Assembly (NCBI GenBank): GCA_002682825.1
Contig: NOKP01000002.1
Coordinates: 4,033,378-4,097,377, forward strand
DNA length: 64,000 nt
DNA from: Neonectria sp. B-13
Lineage: Eukaryota > Ascomycota > Sordariomycetes > Hypocreales > Nectriaceae
Direction: 5' to 3'
In this document: positions 26,054 through 35,601 of the stretch, one piece after another
Layout of the letters: the number at the start of each line of letters is the position of its first letter
Position numbering within the stretch: the first letter of the stretch is position 1
Program-made: the position numbers and the translations under genes
Notes under the pieces: generated by a model
The model's input: only the letters and a program-made list of their open reading frames with translations
What the model was told of the DNA's origin: nothing
Databases searched by the model: none

Positions 26054-26995
26054 CTACAGCTTCGGCTCCCCAGCCGCCGAGAGCTCGCCCCTCGCCCACA
26101 GGGCACCTCCGTCTATGGCGATGGTCTCTCCGTTGACGTGCGACCCGGCGCGACTGGCCAGGTAGACGACGACGCCGGCAATGTCCTCGGGCATGCCCAG
26201 ACGGCCCATGGGGTTGCCCTTGGCGATCTCGTCGGCGCCGCCGGCCAAGGCCAGCAGCCCGTTGGACATCTTGCTGGGGAAGAAGCCGGGGCAGATGGAG
26301 TTGACGGTGATGTGTCGCGGGCCCAGCTCGATGGCCAGGTTGCGGCCCAGGTGTATGGCGGCCGCCTTGCTGGCCGAGTAGCCGTACGTGCCCTGGGCGC
26401 CGAGCGTGCCGATGCCCAGCCCGGCGACGGACGCGGTGATGATGACGCGGCTGGGGTCGCGCAGCGCGGCGCGCTTCTGCAGCAGCGGCGTGAACAGGCG
26501 CACCGTGTTGAAGACGGCCCTGACGTTGAGGTCCATGACCTTGGCGAAGGCCGCGTCCGGGTGCGTGTCAAAGGCCTCGCCCCACGTCGCCCCGGCGTTG
26601 GCGCACAGGATGTCCACGTGATCCGTGTGCTTCTTGACCTGCGCGAGGAGGTCCTCGACGCCCGCGAGCGTGGCCGCGTCGGCCGGCACCGAGATGGCCA
26701 CGGCGCCGGGCGCGCGGTTGGGCAGCGCGTTGAGCGCCTTGACGGCCTCGTCGCACGCGGCGGCCTTGCGGGATGAGATGAAGACCTTGGAGGCGCCGGC
26801 TTGGAGGAAGCTGGATGATTGGGAGTGCGTGTTAGCGATGCTGGCAAGGCGGGAGACGGCTCCGACCGGAGGGGGTGGGTGACGTTACGCTGATGCGGCG
26901 TGGAGGCCAAGACCTCGGGAGCCGCCGGTGATGACGGCGACCTTGCCCTTGAGCGAGAAGAGGGAGGGGAAATCGTCCAGCTTGGTCTCAGCCAT
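26054..26995 (-). CDS. Short-chain dehydrogenase/reductase (classical SDR), possible peroxisomal PTS1
   Basis: NAD(P)-dependent oxidoreductase of the classical SDR family, nearest in type to 3-oxoacyl-ACP reductase/RhlG-like fungal enzymes. The substrate is unknown. Two exons (26889-26995, 26054-26810) with a 78-nt intron give 287 residues. Seen in order: cofactor motif TGGSRGLG near residues 23-30; the arginine of SSRK after the second strand, suggesting NADPH; LCANAGATWG (NAG motif); catalytic serine in VIITASVAGLG; catalytic YxxxK in YGYSASKAA; and the PG after the sixth strand in NSICPGFFPS. All key residues are present. The protein ends in ..GEPKL, and the PKL tripeptide fits the loose peroxisomal targeting consensus [SACP][KRH][LM]. 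A GAGGT x5 repeat lies 37 bp upstream of the start codon. The coding DNA is notably GC-rich. Confidence 0.92.
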
Positions 26996-27031
26996 AATGA
27001 AGATGTGTGAGAGAGTTGGGGGAGGAAACAC

Positions 27032-27056
27032 GAGGTGAGGTGAGGTGAGGTGAGGT
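27032..27056. repeat. GAGGT x5 pentanucleotide repeat at the dehydrogenase 5' end
   Basis: Five exact GAGGT units, followed by one GAAGT, start 37 bp upstream of the dehydrogenase ATG. On the gene's own strand this reads ACCTC x5, so it is likely within the 5' leader. Confidence 0.92.
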
Positions 27057-27630
27057 GAAGTGATGACGATGGCGGACAAGAGCACTTCAATACAGCAACC
27101 TCGCAGTAAGTTGGCTTCTCCGAAAACACGACACAGTACGACAAACGGGTTTTCTGAATTTGAGAAGCTGTAGCAGATTGCAATTAACTCGTACTCTTCC
27201 AGGCAGGAGAAAAGACAAATATACAAATTATATATGCGCCGTCGTCGTCATGGCATTTCGAACCTCGGCGGCGGCGGGAATGCCTGTCTGGGGCGGCCGC
27301 ATCAGGCGTCTCGGCCGTTGCGGGGAAGACATGCCGAGGCTCGCCTCCCGTTTGGGTGGGTCCGCGCTCGGCTTCTGTTTATTGTTAGTGGTGCGGCCGA
27401 GATGGGATCATGACAAGCATGACAGCCGTCGGCGATGATTAAATCATTGAATCGGTTCGGAGTCCTTGCATCAAGAGCATAGGACCCTATACTACAGACC
27501 GTCGTGGAAGCATTAGTACCGACACAAAGCGCCTGCAAGGTGGTGACGGGTATCACGGAAATTACACACTTCACACCACGTGCTAGAGCAAAGTAGATCA
27601 GGTAACAGATCCTAGTGACCTCCAAACTAC

Positions 27631-27660
27631 AAACACAAACACAAACACAAACACAAACAC
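27631..27660. repeat. AAACAC x5 hexanucleotide repeat
   Basis: Five exact units, followed by AAACAT and further CA-rich sequence to about 27680, in non-coding DNA. Confidence 0.92.
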
Positions 27661-28407
27661 AAACATAACCACAACCACACCACGGAGGAAAATACAAAAG
27701 AAAGCCTCCACAATCTGATTCCGTCCTGGATTTCCCAAGTTTCCCAACATTTCCAACGTGCAAATAAATAGCATTCAGACCTCGGAACAGGTCATAATCC
27801 ATCCGTGGCGTTCAAACGCATCAGACATTAAAAAGATAAATTCCTGTCTCGTGGTAGATCCCACTGTAGTCGCTCGCTGAGTGCTGTTCCGCCTGTCCTT
27901 CATTTCTCCATGCCGTACCCTTCCATAGAAAGTCTGGCGATGCGAAAGATCATGGTCCGTCCCGTGACTCCTCCAGCTCGGCTCCGCGCCGTGGTGTACC
28001 CATAACTAGCTCCTCAAATCCCAATCAATTTGAGATTGAAGATCCAAAACGCGAAACAAAAACACAACAAAAAGAAATCGGTTACTTCGTATGCTGGACA
28101 TGATTTGTCACACATAACTGCTGCGACGAGATGAGGGGAGGTCGCAGGTCATTCGCATCTGCTCAGCAAAACCCGCTGAGCACTAGTCCTGCCAGGCTCG
28201 CGGTGTTTACTCTCCCCAAAGCCTCGTTGGAGCTGTAGTTGTCGTGTAACATCGTGGAGAGAAGGGTTCACAGGGGTGCCTGTAGACCAGGCCTCTGTCC
28301 CCCTAGGAACGTATTTATAACTGGGTGCCGCTGAAGAGGCGCCTGAACAAGATGCCCCCAGTCGAGGGGGGCATCGAGCAACGTGGTGTGAGGGGTTGGA
28401 CCCGTGC

Positions 28408-30264
28408 TCACCGACTACCAAACCTCCTCTTGTGGTGGATCTTTTCCTCCCAGCATTTGTTGACGGCTTCCGCGACAATATCATAGTCCGCGGCCGTGAC
28501 GTGGCCAATGAACAGGACCTTGACGTTGTGCTCAACCGTGACCAGCTTGGAGTAGTTGACCCGGGATTCCTTGCTGAGCTTCTCGCCATCTTGCGTTATC
28601 TCGACCCTGGCGGGCGCGAAACCGAGCTTGGGTTCTCCGGAGACAAGTCGCGCCTTATGACCCTTCTCGTAGACGATGCCGTGCTTCTCGGGTTTGATGC
28701 CCTTTTTGCTGCAGGCTTTGCCGCCATATGTGAGGATCGGTCTAGCTTGTTAGCACAATGTTTGCATATCGTATGATAGTCATGACTTACACGCAGGTGC
28801 AATGTCCCTGATCGTTTGCAATTACAATGAATCGACGGAAGCCCACGTAAAATTTGCCCCCAAATCGATCTCTATACTCGTGGCGGTCTGATACCGATGG
28901 TGTGGGGTCAAAGCCGCTTCCTTGGGGCTCGCACCAGAGGACCTTGAATATCTAAACCAGTCATTAGTGGCAGTTCATACAACTACAAGGCGGTCATAAT
29001 ACCTCTCCGGGTTGAAATTTGTTGGAGTGCTCGACGCGATACCCTGTGAACAGAATGAGCAAGTAGTACTTGTTTTGTGAATGCCGATTACGTACGAGGG
29101 TCTAGCTGCTCAGCATCCCCATCGGTGGCAGCAATGTGGGTGGAGCGGGAACCTCCTGCGCGAGGCGTTGGTGGGCCTTCATCTTCATAGTCGTACGTCC
29201 CTGTGGGCGACTAGTGAGTTGCCAGTTCGTTCGGTTCAAATCACAGCAACATACCATAGGCCGAGCTCGATCCTTCACCGGCAGCTTGGGCACTGTAGTT
29301 GTACCTTCGACTGTCAGCGATGGCTGCTTGGACGGCTGGATCTTCCTCCTCCTCGCCGTATCTAGGTTGGGCGTATTGGACGCCGCCTTGACTTGCTGTT
29401 TAGATTAAGTCAGCATCGAAGAACAGTAGAAGCTGATCCATAACATAGCGTGGTTGACGCACTTAATGTAGGGTCCCTCTCGGGATAGGATGTGGCACCA
29501 CCTAATTTTGTGAGCGAATGTCTTGATCGATTGCGTGACTGGGCCTCGTTACCGGCCGCATGGGTTTGGCGCGTATTGTCCTGGTAGTAATACTGCCTGG
29601 TCTCGGGATCATAGTCTACCGGCGATGATGAGCATTGTCGTCGAGTGGATGGAAGCGCAAGACTCACATGGTTGATCTTGGACATCGGCAGCTGCGGGAT
29701 GGGAGGAACTGGCGAATGCAGGGGCGCGATCTAGCTCCTCCTCATCGTCAGGCTCTGCGTGGCTTTTGCCTTTACTCTTGCTTGTGGATTTGGATTTAGA
29801 TTTAGATTTCGAGGATTTGGATTTGTTCTTCGACGAGCCGCTTCTGAGGGCGTACTCGGACGCTGCGTCGGGTACCGCGTCAGCTTGAATTGATGCATAC
29901 AACCGGAGACACCTTTTATCTGGAAATGGGGAAGACGACATACATTGCGGCTCGTAGGCCGAGGAGGAAGGGCTCTGTAGATGAGCGTTGTGGAGGTCTT
30001 CGGTTATCCCGTCTATGTTGGAGTCGCGCGGGGTCTGTTCATCGGTAGCCGTGGTAGCCGTGGGAGTATCTTCATGCCACTCGGTGACGAAGTCGCCTGT
30101 GCGGTCCTTTGTTAGTACCAGACACAATGGTCGCAGAAGCTGGAGGCAGGGGGGAATTGAAGCGAACCATTGGTATCCTGGCGCTGGCGATAATATCTCT
30201 GGTAGTCTTCATTCCAGATCCAATCTGACCAGCCGCCCCATCGTGTCTTGCTAGACTTATGCAT
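28408..30264 (-). CDS. DUF6590 domain protein with Lys/Ser-rich linker
   Basis: This is a fungal-specific protein of unknown function carrying a C-terminal DUF6590 domain. Nine exons are needed: 30168-30264, 29668-30096, 29553-29615, 29463-29501, 29255-29395, 29096-29200, 29003-29043, 28791-28951 and 28408-28741. They total 1410 nt, 469 residues, all in frame. The N-terminus has a tryptophan/tyrosine-rich motif (WGGWSDWIWNEDYQRYYRQR), and a similar aromatic motif recurs after exon 2 (YYDPETRQYYYQDN). Both resemble the short WW/OCRE-like tyrosine-rich segments often found ahead of this domain. A linker in exon 2 is almost pure Lys/Ser (NKSKSSKSKSKSKSTSKSK). The domain occupies about residues 295-460: IFKVLWCEPQG, GGKFYVGFRRFIVIAND, CTCVPILTYGGKAC, EKHGIVYEKGHKARLVSGEP, SRVNYSKLVTVEHNVKVLFI. 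The first donor site (GTTCGC) is atypical. It is divergent from the proline-rich coiled-coil gene. Confidence 0.85.
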
Positions 30265-32911
30265 GGTGGCATTTTCCCCAGGAACTTGCACAGAGACCGG
30301 GCAGCATCCAAGCAGTCAAGCAGGCGAACAAGCGAGTAAACGAGCTGGGATGCGATGAAATCGGAGATGGCCGTGGAAGATTTGATTATGAGACCAGGCT
30401 CTGGGCTTAAGGCTCTCGGGTCTCAAGGCTCACAACCCAAGGCTCGAGGCTTCAAGGCACCAGCCCAAGGAGAGGGATGGCTGGTGGGGTTTTTGTAGGA
30501 GCAGGCCAAGCAGCAGGGCCGGGTAGCAGTTGATCATGCGGCTCAGCGAGGGACAAGGTGGGAGCCGGGCAAGGTCGCTGCGGCCTGGTAGCACGGGATA
30601 GATGGGAAACGCTCCCGTTGGCCCCCTCTTGCGGGATGCGTTGGCGGGTGCTGGTGGGTGGGCGTGAGGGAGGTCTGTCTGTCTGTACAGCTCTGTATGT
30701 ATAGGTAAGGTAGGTATGTGTGGGCGTATGTACGGAGTATGTATGCCGGGTATCTTTCCTGGGCCTTGGATCGGGATTCGCTCGTGTCGCCTTGATCAAC
30801 TTGGCCGTTGGCCGTGGATTGTCGCGGGCTTGCTGTAGCTTAAGTTTCTTTTCTTTTGGTCCAACGCCAGTCGGCGCAAGTAAGATCTGCCGGTGGGCTA
30901 GCCTAGAGTATACAAATTCCCAAGCCGGATCTCGTGGTGTCCTGGTGGTGGTGCCGCTGGTGACGCTGGTGGAGGATGAGGTGGTGGTGCTGCAGCATCG
31001 GCATCCGTCCGCATGCCGCAGGAGAGCTGAAGCGGCGGCGGCGGTGGTAAGAGCAGTAGCAGCTGCGCAGCGTAAGGAAGAGCAGGCACGGAATGGAAGA
31101 GGATTATCAGTAAGTCGGGCAATCAATTCAATCAGTCGATCCCACCAGCTGAGAGAAAGACGGGTAGGGAACGGGACTGGGCGGGAGAATGGGTGTGGGC
31201 GAGCAGCAGCGGCATGAGCAGCTTATCAGTCTTTGGCCCTGGAGCGCAGCGATGTTTATTACCGCGCATCAAGAAAGGGACGACGAGTTCCACTGTGACC
31301 CGCGAGCTCGCATGATGGATGGATGGATGGGTGGGTGGATGGACGGAGGGTACCTCCAGCACTGGAGCTCAAGACCGGAGAGCGTGCTAATAAGACTGGA
31401 GACCCTTAGACTGGAGACCCTAGACTGGAGACCCTAGACTGGAGACTGGAGAGTCTGGCGACTGGTCTGGTCACTCTGGTGAAGAGGGGGACCGAGAAGA
31501 GGGACCGAGGAGAGGGACGAAGAGGGGAGACCATTTCGCGGCCCACGTCCGGTCCAGTTGGACGACAAGAACACGCCGGGAAAGGTGCCATTGCCATTGC
31601 CATTGCCATCCAAACCCGCACACCCCCAAGACGGAGGAGTGGAGGGTAGTGGAGGAGGGAGTGGGGGGGGGAGCGCGACTTGAAAGCCTGGTGGTGTTGA
31701 TGGGACGGGAATGGCGACGTTGCCCTGTTGGTGACGAGGTACAGTGACAAACGACAAGTCACTCTTCTCCCCCATCCCGATCCCGTCGGGTGTCCAGCCT
31801 CTGGCGTCCCGCTCTCCGCTGTGCTTCCCTCCACTGTTGACTGTTGCATTCCTTACTAAGGATATCGTCCTGTATCTCAGGCTGTGTCTCCTTCCCCATG
31901 CCACCACGTGTGGCTTGCCACAAGAAGCGAAGGGACGTCCTGATGCAGCCCGCGGGTGCAGGCGGGTGCAAGCGGGTGCCGCCTGGTGGGGGAAAAGGGT
32001 CCACGTTTCCGCCCACCGCACAACGGCTGCGGGCGGCGGGGAAGCTGGAGCTCCACTGGGCCACACGCACTGCGCAGCGACCTCCGTGCTTGCATCCATG
32101 CTAAAGACAGAGCCAGAGCGGCCTGTGGCGAGAGAGGACGGCCTATAATGTGGGGAGCGAAGGCCACGTCTGAGACCTGTCAGAACCTACCACGGCCTAC
32201 AATGCGCTATCATATAATTACCTGCCCTATCAGACTGTATCCTGTCCTCTCGGGGCTACGTGTAGGTCTGGCATTAGGTAGGCCACGCACGTACGAATAC
32301 GGTAGCATCAGTATCGAGACAAGCCTCCGAGGCCGAGCGGCGACGAGGACCAGACAGCTGTGGAGGTTGCCCGTTTGAGTGGTCCTCTGTGGCCCTCGGT
32401 GGAGCCAGGTTACAGCACGATACAGCGGGTGGCAGGCCCATTTCATAGTGCAGTGCAGGGGCTGTCAGCGGTGTCATGCCATCCGCAGTGGACTTGCTCT
32501 TTGTGACGGGGCTCCGTTTTACCGGCGGCTCATATATCTGGGGCTGTCCAGCAAGCCGAGCTGGGTACACGGCTTTATACGCCTTTATCCGCTGCTCCCA
32601 GGTCACTCTTGATGTTATCGCCCCGTCGTCGTCGGCATTCCCCCTGGTGTTCCTCCAAACTGAGGCGCTAGCATTTAGCGGCCGCGGGTCCAAGCTCCCA
32701 TCTCTTCTGCGAGACTGCTAGTGTCCTCCTCCACCTTTCACCTCTGCCAAACCAAAAACGATCATACCTCCAACACACGAGCCTTCCCTTCAATCTAAAC
32801 TAAATCCATCCCACATCACACCAACAGAGCCGCATCGCATCGCCGCATTGCCGATCGGCCGGGGACAACCTTCCGACCTCAGCTCCCTCAACTCCTCCTC
32901 ATCCACCGTCG
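30265..32911. other. Divergent intergenic region, DUF6590 / proline-rich coiled-coil gene
   Basis: About 2.7 kb with no supported gene. Contents: a degenerate GGCTCAAGGCTC-type patch near 30400-30460, GGAT repeats (31315-31340), a 14-bp minisatellite (31394-31449), and CATTGCCATTGC-type hexamer copies near 31590-31610. The minus-strand open frames at 31434-32099 and 31406-31849 overlap these repeats in two frames and are rejected. The last 150 bp before the plus-strand gene is C/T-rich leader. Confidence 0.55.
31394..31449. repeat. 14-bp minisatellite GACTGGAGACCCTA, about 3.6 copies
   Basis: One 15-bp copy (with an extra T), two exact 14-bp copies and a partial copy, running into further CTGGAGA sequence. 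Confidence 0.9.
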
Positions 32912-32974
32912 ATGCCATCGCGAGACATGGACCGCCCTTCCCCCCAGGCTAACGCTCCCTATACCAGCTCCTAG
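32912..32974 (+). promoter_or_regulatory. Upstream ORF (20 codons) ending 8 nt before the coiled-coil gene start
   Basis: The frame ATG CCA TCG CGA .. TAG is 20 codons long and stops 8 nt before the main ATG at 32983. Its own first ATG has a weak context, but the second in-frame ATG (32927, preceded by GAC and followed by G) is strong. The main ATG has C at -3, which is weak. The arrangement would be expected to reduce or tune initiation at 32983. Confidence 0.55.
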
Positions 32975-32982
32975 CCATCCTG

Positions 32983-35601
32983 ATGGATGCCGCTGCCACC
33001 GTCCATCACCACCCCAGTCTCGCCCTCCCCTTGCCCGTGCCCGTGCCTGTATCCCAGCCTCACCCTCACGCCCAGGCTGACGCTCACGCCAACGCACACG
33101 CCCGTTTTCATGCTCATGCTAATGCTCATGCTCCCGCCCATGGTTGTGCCGATGCCCACGTCAACGACCACTCCCACGACGCTGTCGGATATGCGTGGCA
33201 CTTCCACATCGCGGACGACATGCCCGCGTACGACACCGAGGAGCATGAGAGCGATGTCTCGCATCTCCAAGGCGACGAGTCTGCCCGCTCTAGCAGTGTC
33301 ACCACTCCTGATCTCCCCGTATCGCGTCCGCCACCACCACCTCCCTTGGGCTTCAAACACGACCAAATGTTTGACTCGACTCTGAAGACACACCTATTTC
33401 TTCCACCACCCGAGTACCAACTCGATCGCCAGTCCAAACCTTCGTCTGTTTCTCCTCATCCGCCTCCGCCTCCGCCTCCGCCTCCGCCAAACGCCTCCAA
33501 CATATCCGTCTTCTCACGCTCACGCACCTCCAACCTGCCTCCATATCCACCTCCACCTCCCCCGCCAAGCAACGATCATCCCCGACTTTCGTACTCTGGG
33601 CCGCCGCCGCCTCCTCCTCCCCCAAATCAAGGGTTTGAATATGATACACCTCGAACCAGCGAAGCCATGTTCCCAGTTCTTCCACCGCCGCCGCCGCCTC
33701 CTCTCCGGACCATTTCTCCGATCGACTCAGGAGACCGAAGTCAGCATGACGAATTTCCGGGACAACCTAAGAGATGGAGTCCCATGCCTTCGGCACCCCT
33801 AAATATGGCGAGACTATCCAAAATCCCCAATGTCCTCACATCAGACGGGAGGTCGCATCCCTCCCGGCGCAGAGGACCTAGAGGAAGGCCAAGGAAGCGC
33901 TCTGTGGACCGTTCATCTGGATCTTCCACATATTCTAGAACGCGCCCGTCAGCCACTCAGCCGTCTGATTCCGGAACGTCTGAGGAGGATCCGATCGTAT
34001 ATCGCAACGCGCGGCAGTTCCCTCCCCTTCTCCCGGCTGCTCCAGCCTTCGGCTCACCAGGCACAGACAGCAAGGCATCTGTCACAAACCGAATCACTGC
34101 ATGGGTTGCTCAATACGAAAGGACGCAGAGTCCTCGCACGCAACCACTGATGGAAAAGTCAAAAGCCAGCACTCCATCAAAGGGACCCTTCACTGTTGGG
34201 AACGAAGCACCAAGCGTATCCGACGGTTCCACCGCATCATCGGAGGGCGAGATAGAAATGCTCTGGACTCAACTCAAGGACAAGAGAGCTAAGCTGAATG
34301 ATATGAAGACTGAGATGGCGAGGCGACGGAAGGAGCTGAGAGACCTGCGGCGAAGGAAGGACGACGCTGACAATGCCTTCATGAGTGTCATCCGACCGAT
34401 GCTTATCAGCCAGCGGGGTGCTCTACACACGCCACCCAGCCTTCTAGACCGACGGATGAACGACATGCAGAGTTTACGGACAGACTATCACTTTTTAGAA
34501 GCCAACTACGAGGGGCTTGAAGTCATGTTAGACGAGGAGGAGGCAGAACTCAACAGCCTGGAGACGCGCTTCTTCAGCTTACTAGCTGCTGGTCGCACTA
34601 GGCCAGAGCGGCCTCGCGCTGACATTGATTCCGAGCTGGATCAAACAGACTACTTCAAAAACATGCCTGTGGATTTAAAGGGCATTGCCCCCGAGGGCCC
34701 TCCGGAAGACCGCCACCCCCTTTACGTGGAACTCTTGTCAACGGTGGGGGATCTTGAAAATGCCAAGGAGGAGCACGAGGATCTGCTGTTCATCAAGGAG
34801 CAGTATGATTACGATGTGGAAATGAAGCGAACAGGGGATAGCCCGGACAGTGAAGAAATGACCGAATTTTTCGACGAGTTCGAGTCGGAAAATGAGAGAA
34901 TGCTGAACAACGTCAAGAAGCTTGAGGTGGCCGTCGCCCACCTCAAACGCCGGTGTGAAGAACGGGGAGTCATGCAAAAACACATGTCCCCCCGGGTCGA
35001 GTACCTATTATATCCGGAGCGGGAGTACGAGGATATGGACCTGGAGGAAATTGATACGATCCGCGAGCAACAGCCGAGCCTGGTTCATCACAAGTTCCCG
35101 GTGCTTCTCACCCAGCCCGAGCACGTCATGGCCCTACAGACGTCGCTTGGCGCCCTCAAGGCAGCAGCAACACTCTCAGACGACAACCCTAAGAAAAGAG
35201 TCCAAATGCAACTCGCGTCCAAGGAGTACGCCATCGACCGGCTCATTATGGACCACGAAACCGGCGGCAAGGCCGACTTCGTCAATAGATGGCTCCTGCA
35301 ACAGCTCCGCATATCGCCTATGAACGCGGCGCTGCTACACTCGACCTTCATTAGCAGTCGGTCACTCAAGATCCGAGATTTTTGGCGGTGGCAGAGCGAT
35401 GTGCTGCACTACTGGTGGCGCGACGGTACGGCGGTCTTGACAGAAAACTCGTTCAAGCTTGTGACGAGCGAGGATTCCCAATATGCGTCTCGAGTGGGCA
35501 CGCCGCAGCTCTCACGGGCGGCAAGCGATGGGCCTGACGTGAACTCGGGTCGACGCCAACATTTCACCGGCGGTAGTGAAGCCCAGACCACAGTTGCATA
35601 G
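32983..35601 (+). CDS. Proline-rich coiled-coil protein, function unknown
   Basis: A single open frame of 872 residues that I do not recognise beyond being an ascomycete-type hypothetical. Layout: residues about 25-65 are His/Ala-rich, with HANAHA-like repeats; about 105-250 hold at least five polyproline blocks (PPPPPPPPPP), suitable as SH3 or profilin ligands; about 295-310 are basic (RRRGPRGRPRKRS), a candidate nuclear signal or DNA/RNA contact; about 425-700 are charged coiled coil (EIEMLWTQLKDKRAKLNDMK; FFDEFESENERMLNNVKKLE). The end is a conserved-looking helical domain with aromatic residues (IRDFWRWQSDVLHYWWRDGT). Despite the polyproline it lacks a formin FH2 domain. The start is uncertain: the ATG at 32983 has a poor context and follows an upstream ORF, while the in-frame ATG at 33220 (residue 80) has a good one and would remove the His/Ala region. 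Confidence 0.8.
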   Translation: MDAAATVHHHPSLALPLPVPVPVSQPHPHAQADAHANAHARFHAHANAHAPAHGCADAHVNDHSHDAVGYAWHFHIADDMPAYDTEEHESDVSHLQGDESARSSSVTTPDLPVSRPPPPPPLGFKHDQMFDSTLKTHLFLPPPEYQLDRQSKPSSVSPHPPPPPPPPPPNASNISVFSRSRTSNLPPYPPPPPPPSNDHPRLSYSGPPPPPPPPNQGFEYDTPRTSEAMFPVLPPPPPPPLRTISPIDSGDRSQHDEFPGQPKRWSPMPSAPLNMARLSKIPNVLTSDGRSHPSRRRGPRGRPRKRSVDRSSGSSTYSRTRPSATQPSDSGTSEEDPIVYRNARQFPPLLPAAPAFGSPGTDSKASVTNRITAWVAQYERTQSPRTQPLMEKSKASTPSKGPFTVGNEAPSVSDGSTASSEGEIEMLWTQLKDKRAKLNDMKTEMARRRKELRDLRRRKDDADNAFMSVIRPMLISQRGALHTPPSLLDRRMNDMQSLRTDYHFLEANYEGLEVMLDEEEAELNSLETRFFSLLAAGRTRPERPRADIDSELDQTDYFKNMPVDLKGIAPEGPPEDRHPLYVELLSTVGDLENAKEEHEDLLFIKEQYDYDVEMKRTGDSPDSEEMTEFFDEFESENERMLNNVKKLEVAVAHLKRRCEERGVMQKHMSPRVEYLLYPEREYEDMDLEEIDTIREQQPSLVHHKFPVLLTQPEHVMALQTSLGALKAAATLSDDNPKKRVQMQLASKEYAIDRLIMDHETGGKADFVNRWLLQQLRISPMNAALLHSTFISSRSLKIRDFWRWQSDVLHYWWRDGTAVLTENSFKLVTSEDSQYASRVGTPQLSRAASDGPDVNSGRRQHFTGGSEAQTTVA

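Larger units (their letters stand above)
26996..28407. other. Intergenic region between the dehydrogenase and DUF6590 genes
   Basis: It holds the dehydrogenase promoter side with GAGGT x5, an AAACAC x5 repeat (27631-27660), and presumably the 3' untranslated region of the DUF6590 gene. A 166-codon minus-strand open frame (27302-27802) reads through the AAACAC repeat as alternating Val-Cys and is not convincing as a gene. Confidence 0.55.

Noticed and set aside
31394..31449. CCCTAG-containing repeat as interstitial telomere DNA
   Set aside because: The unit is a 14-bp minisatellite; the fungal telomere repeat is TTAGGG/CCCTAA in uninterrupted six-base units.
32983..35601. Formin assignment for the polyproline protein
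   Set aside because: Polyproline blocks resemble an FH1 region, but no FH2 domain follows; the C-terminus is a different coiled-coil and helical region.
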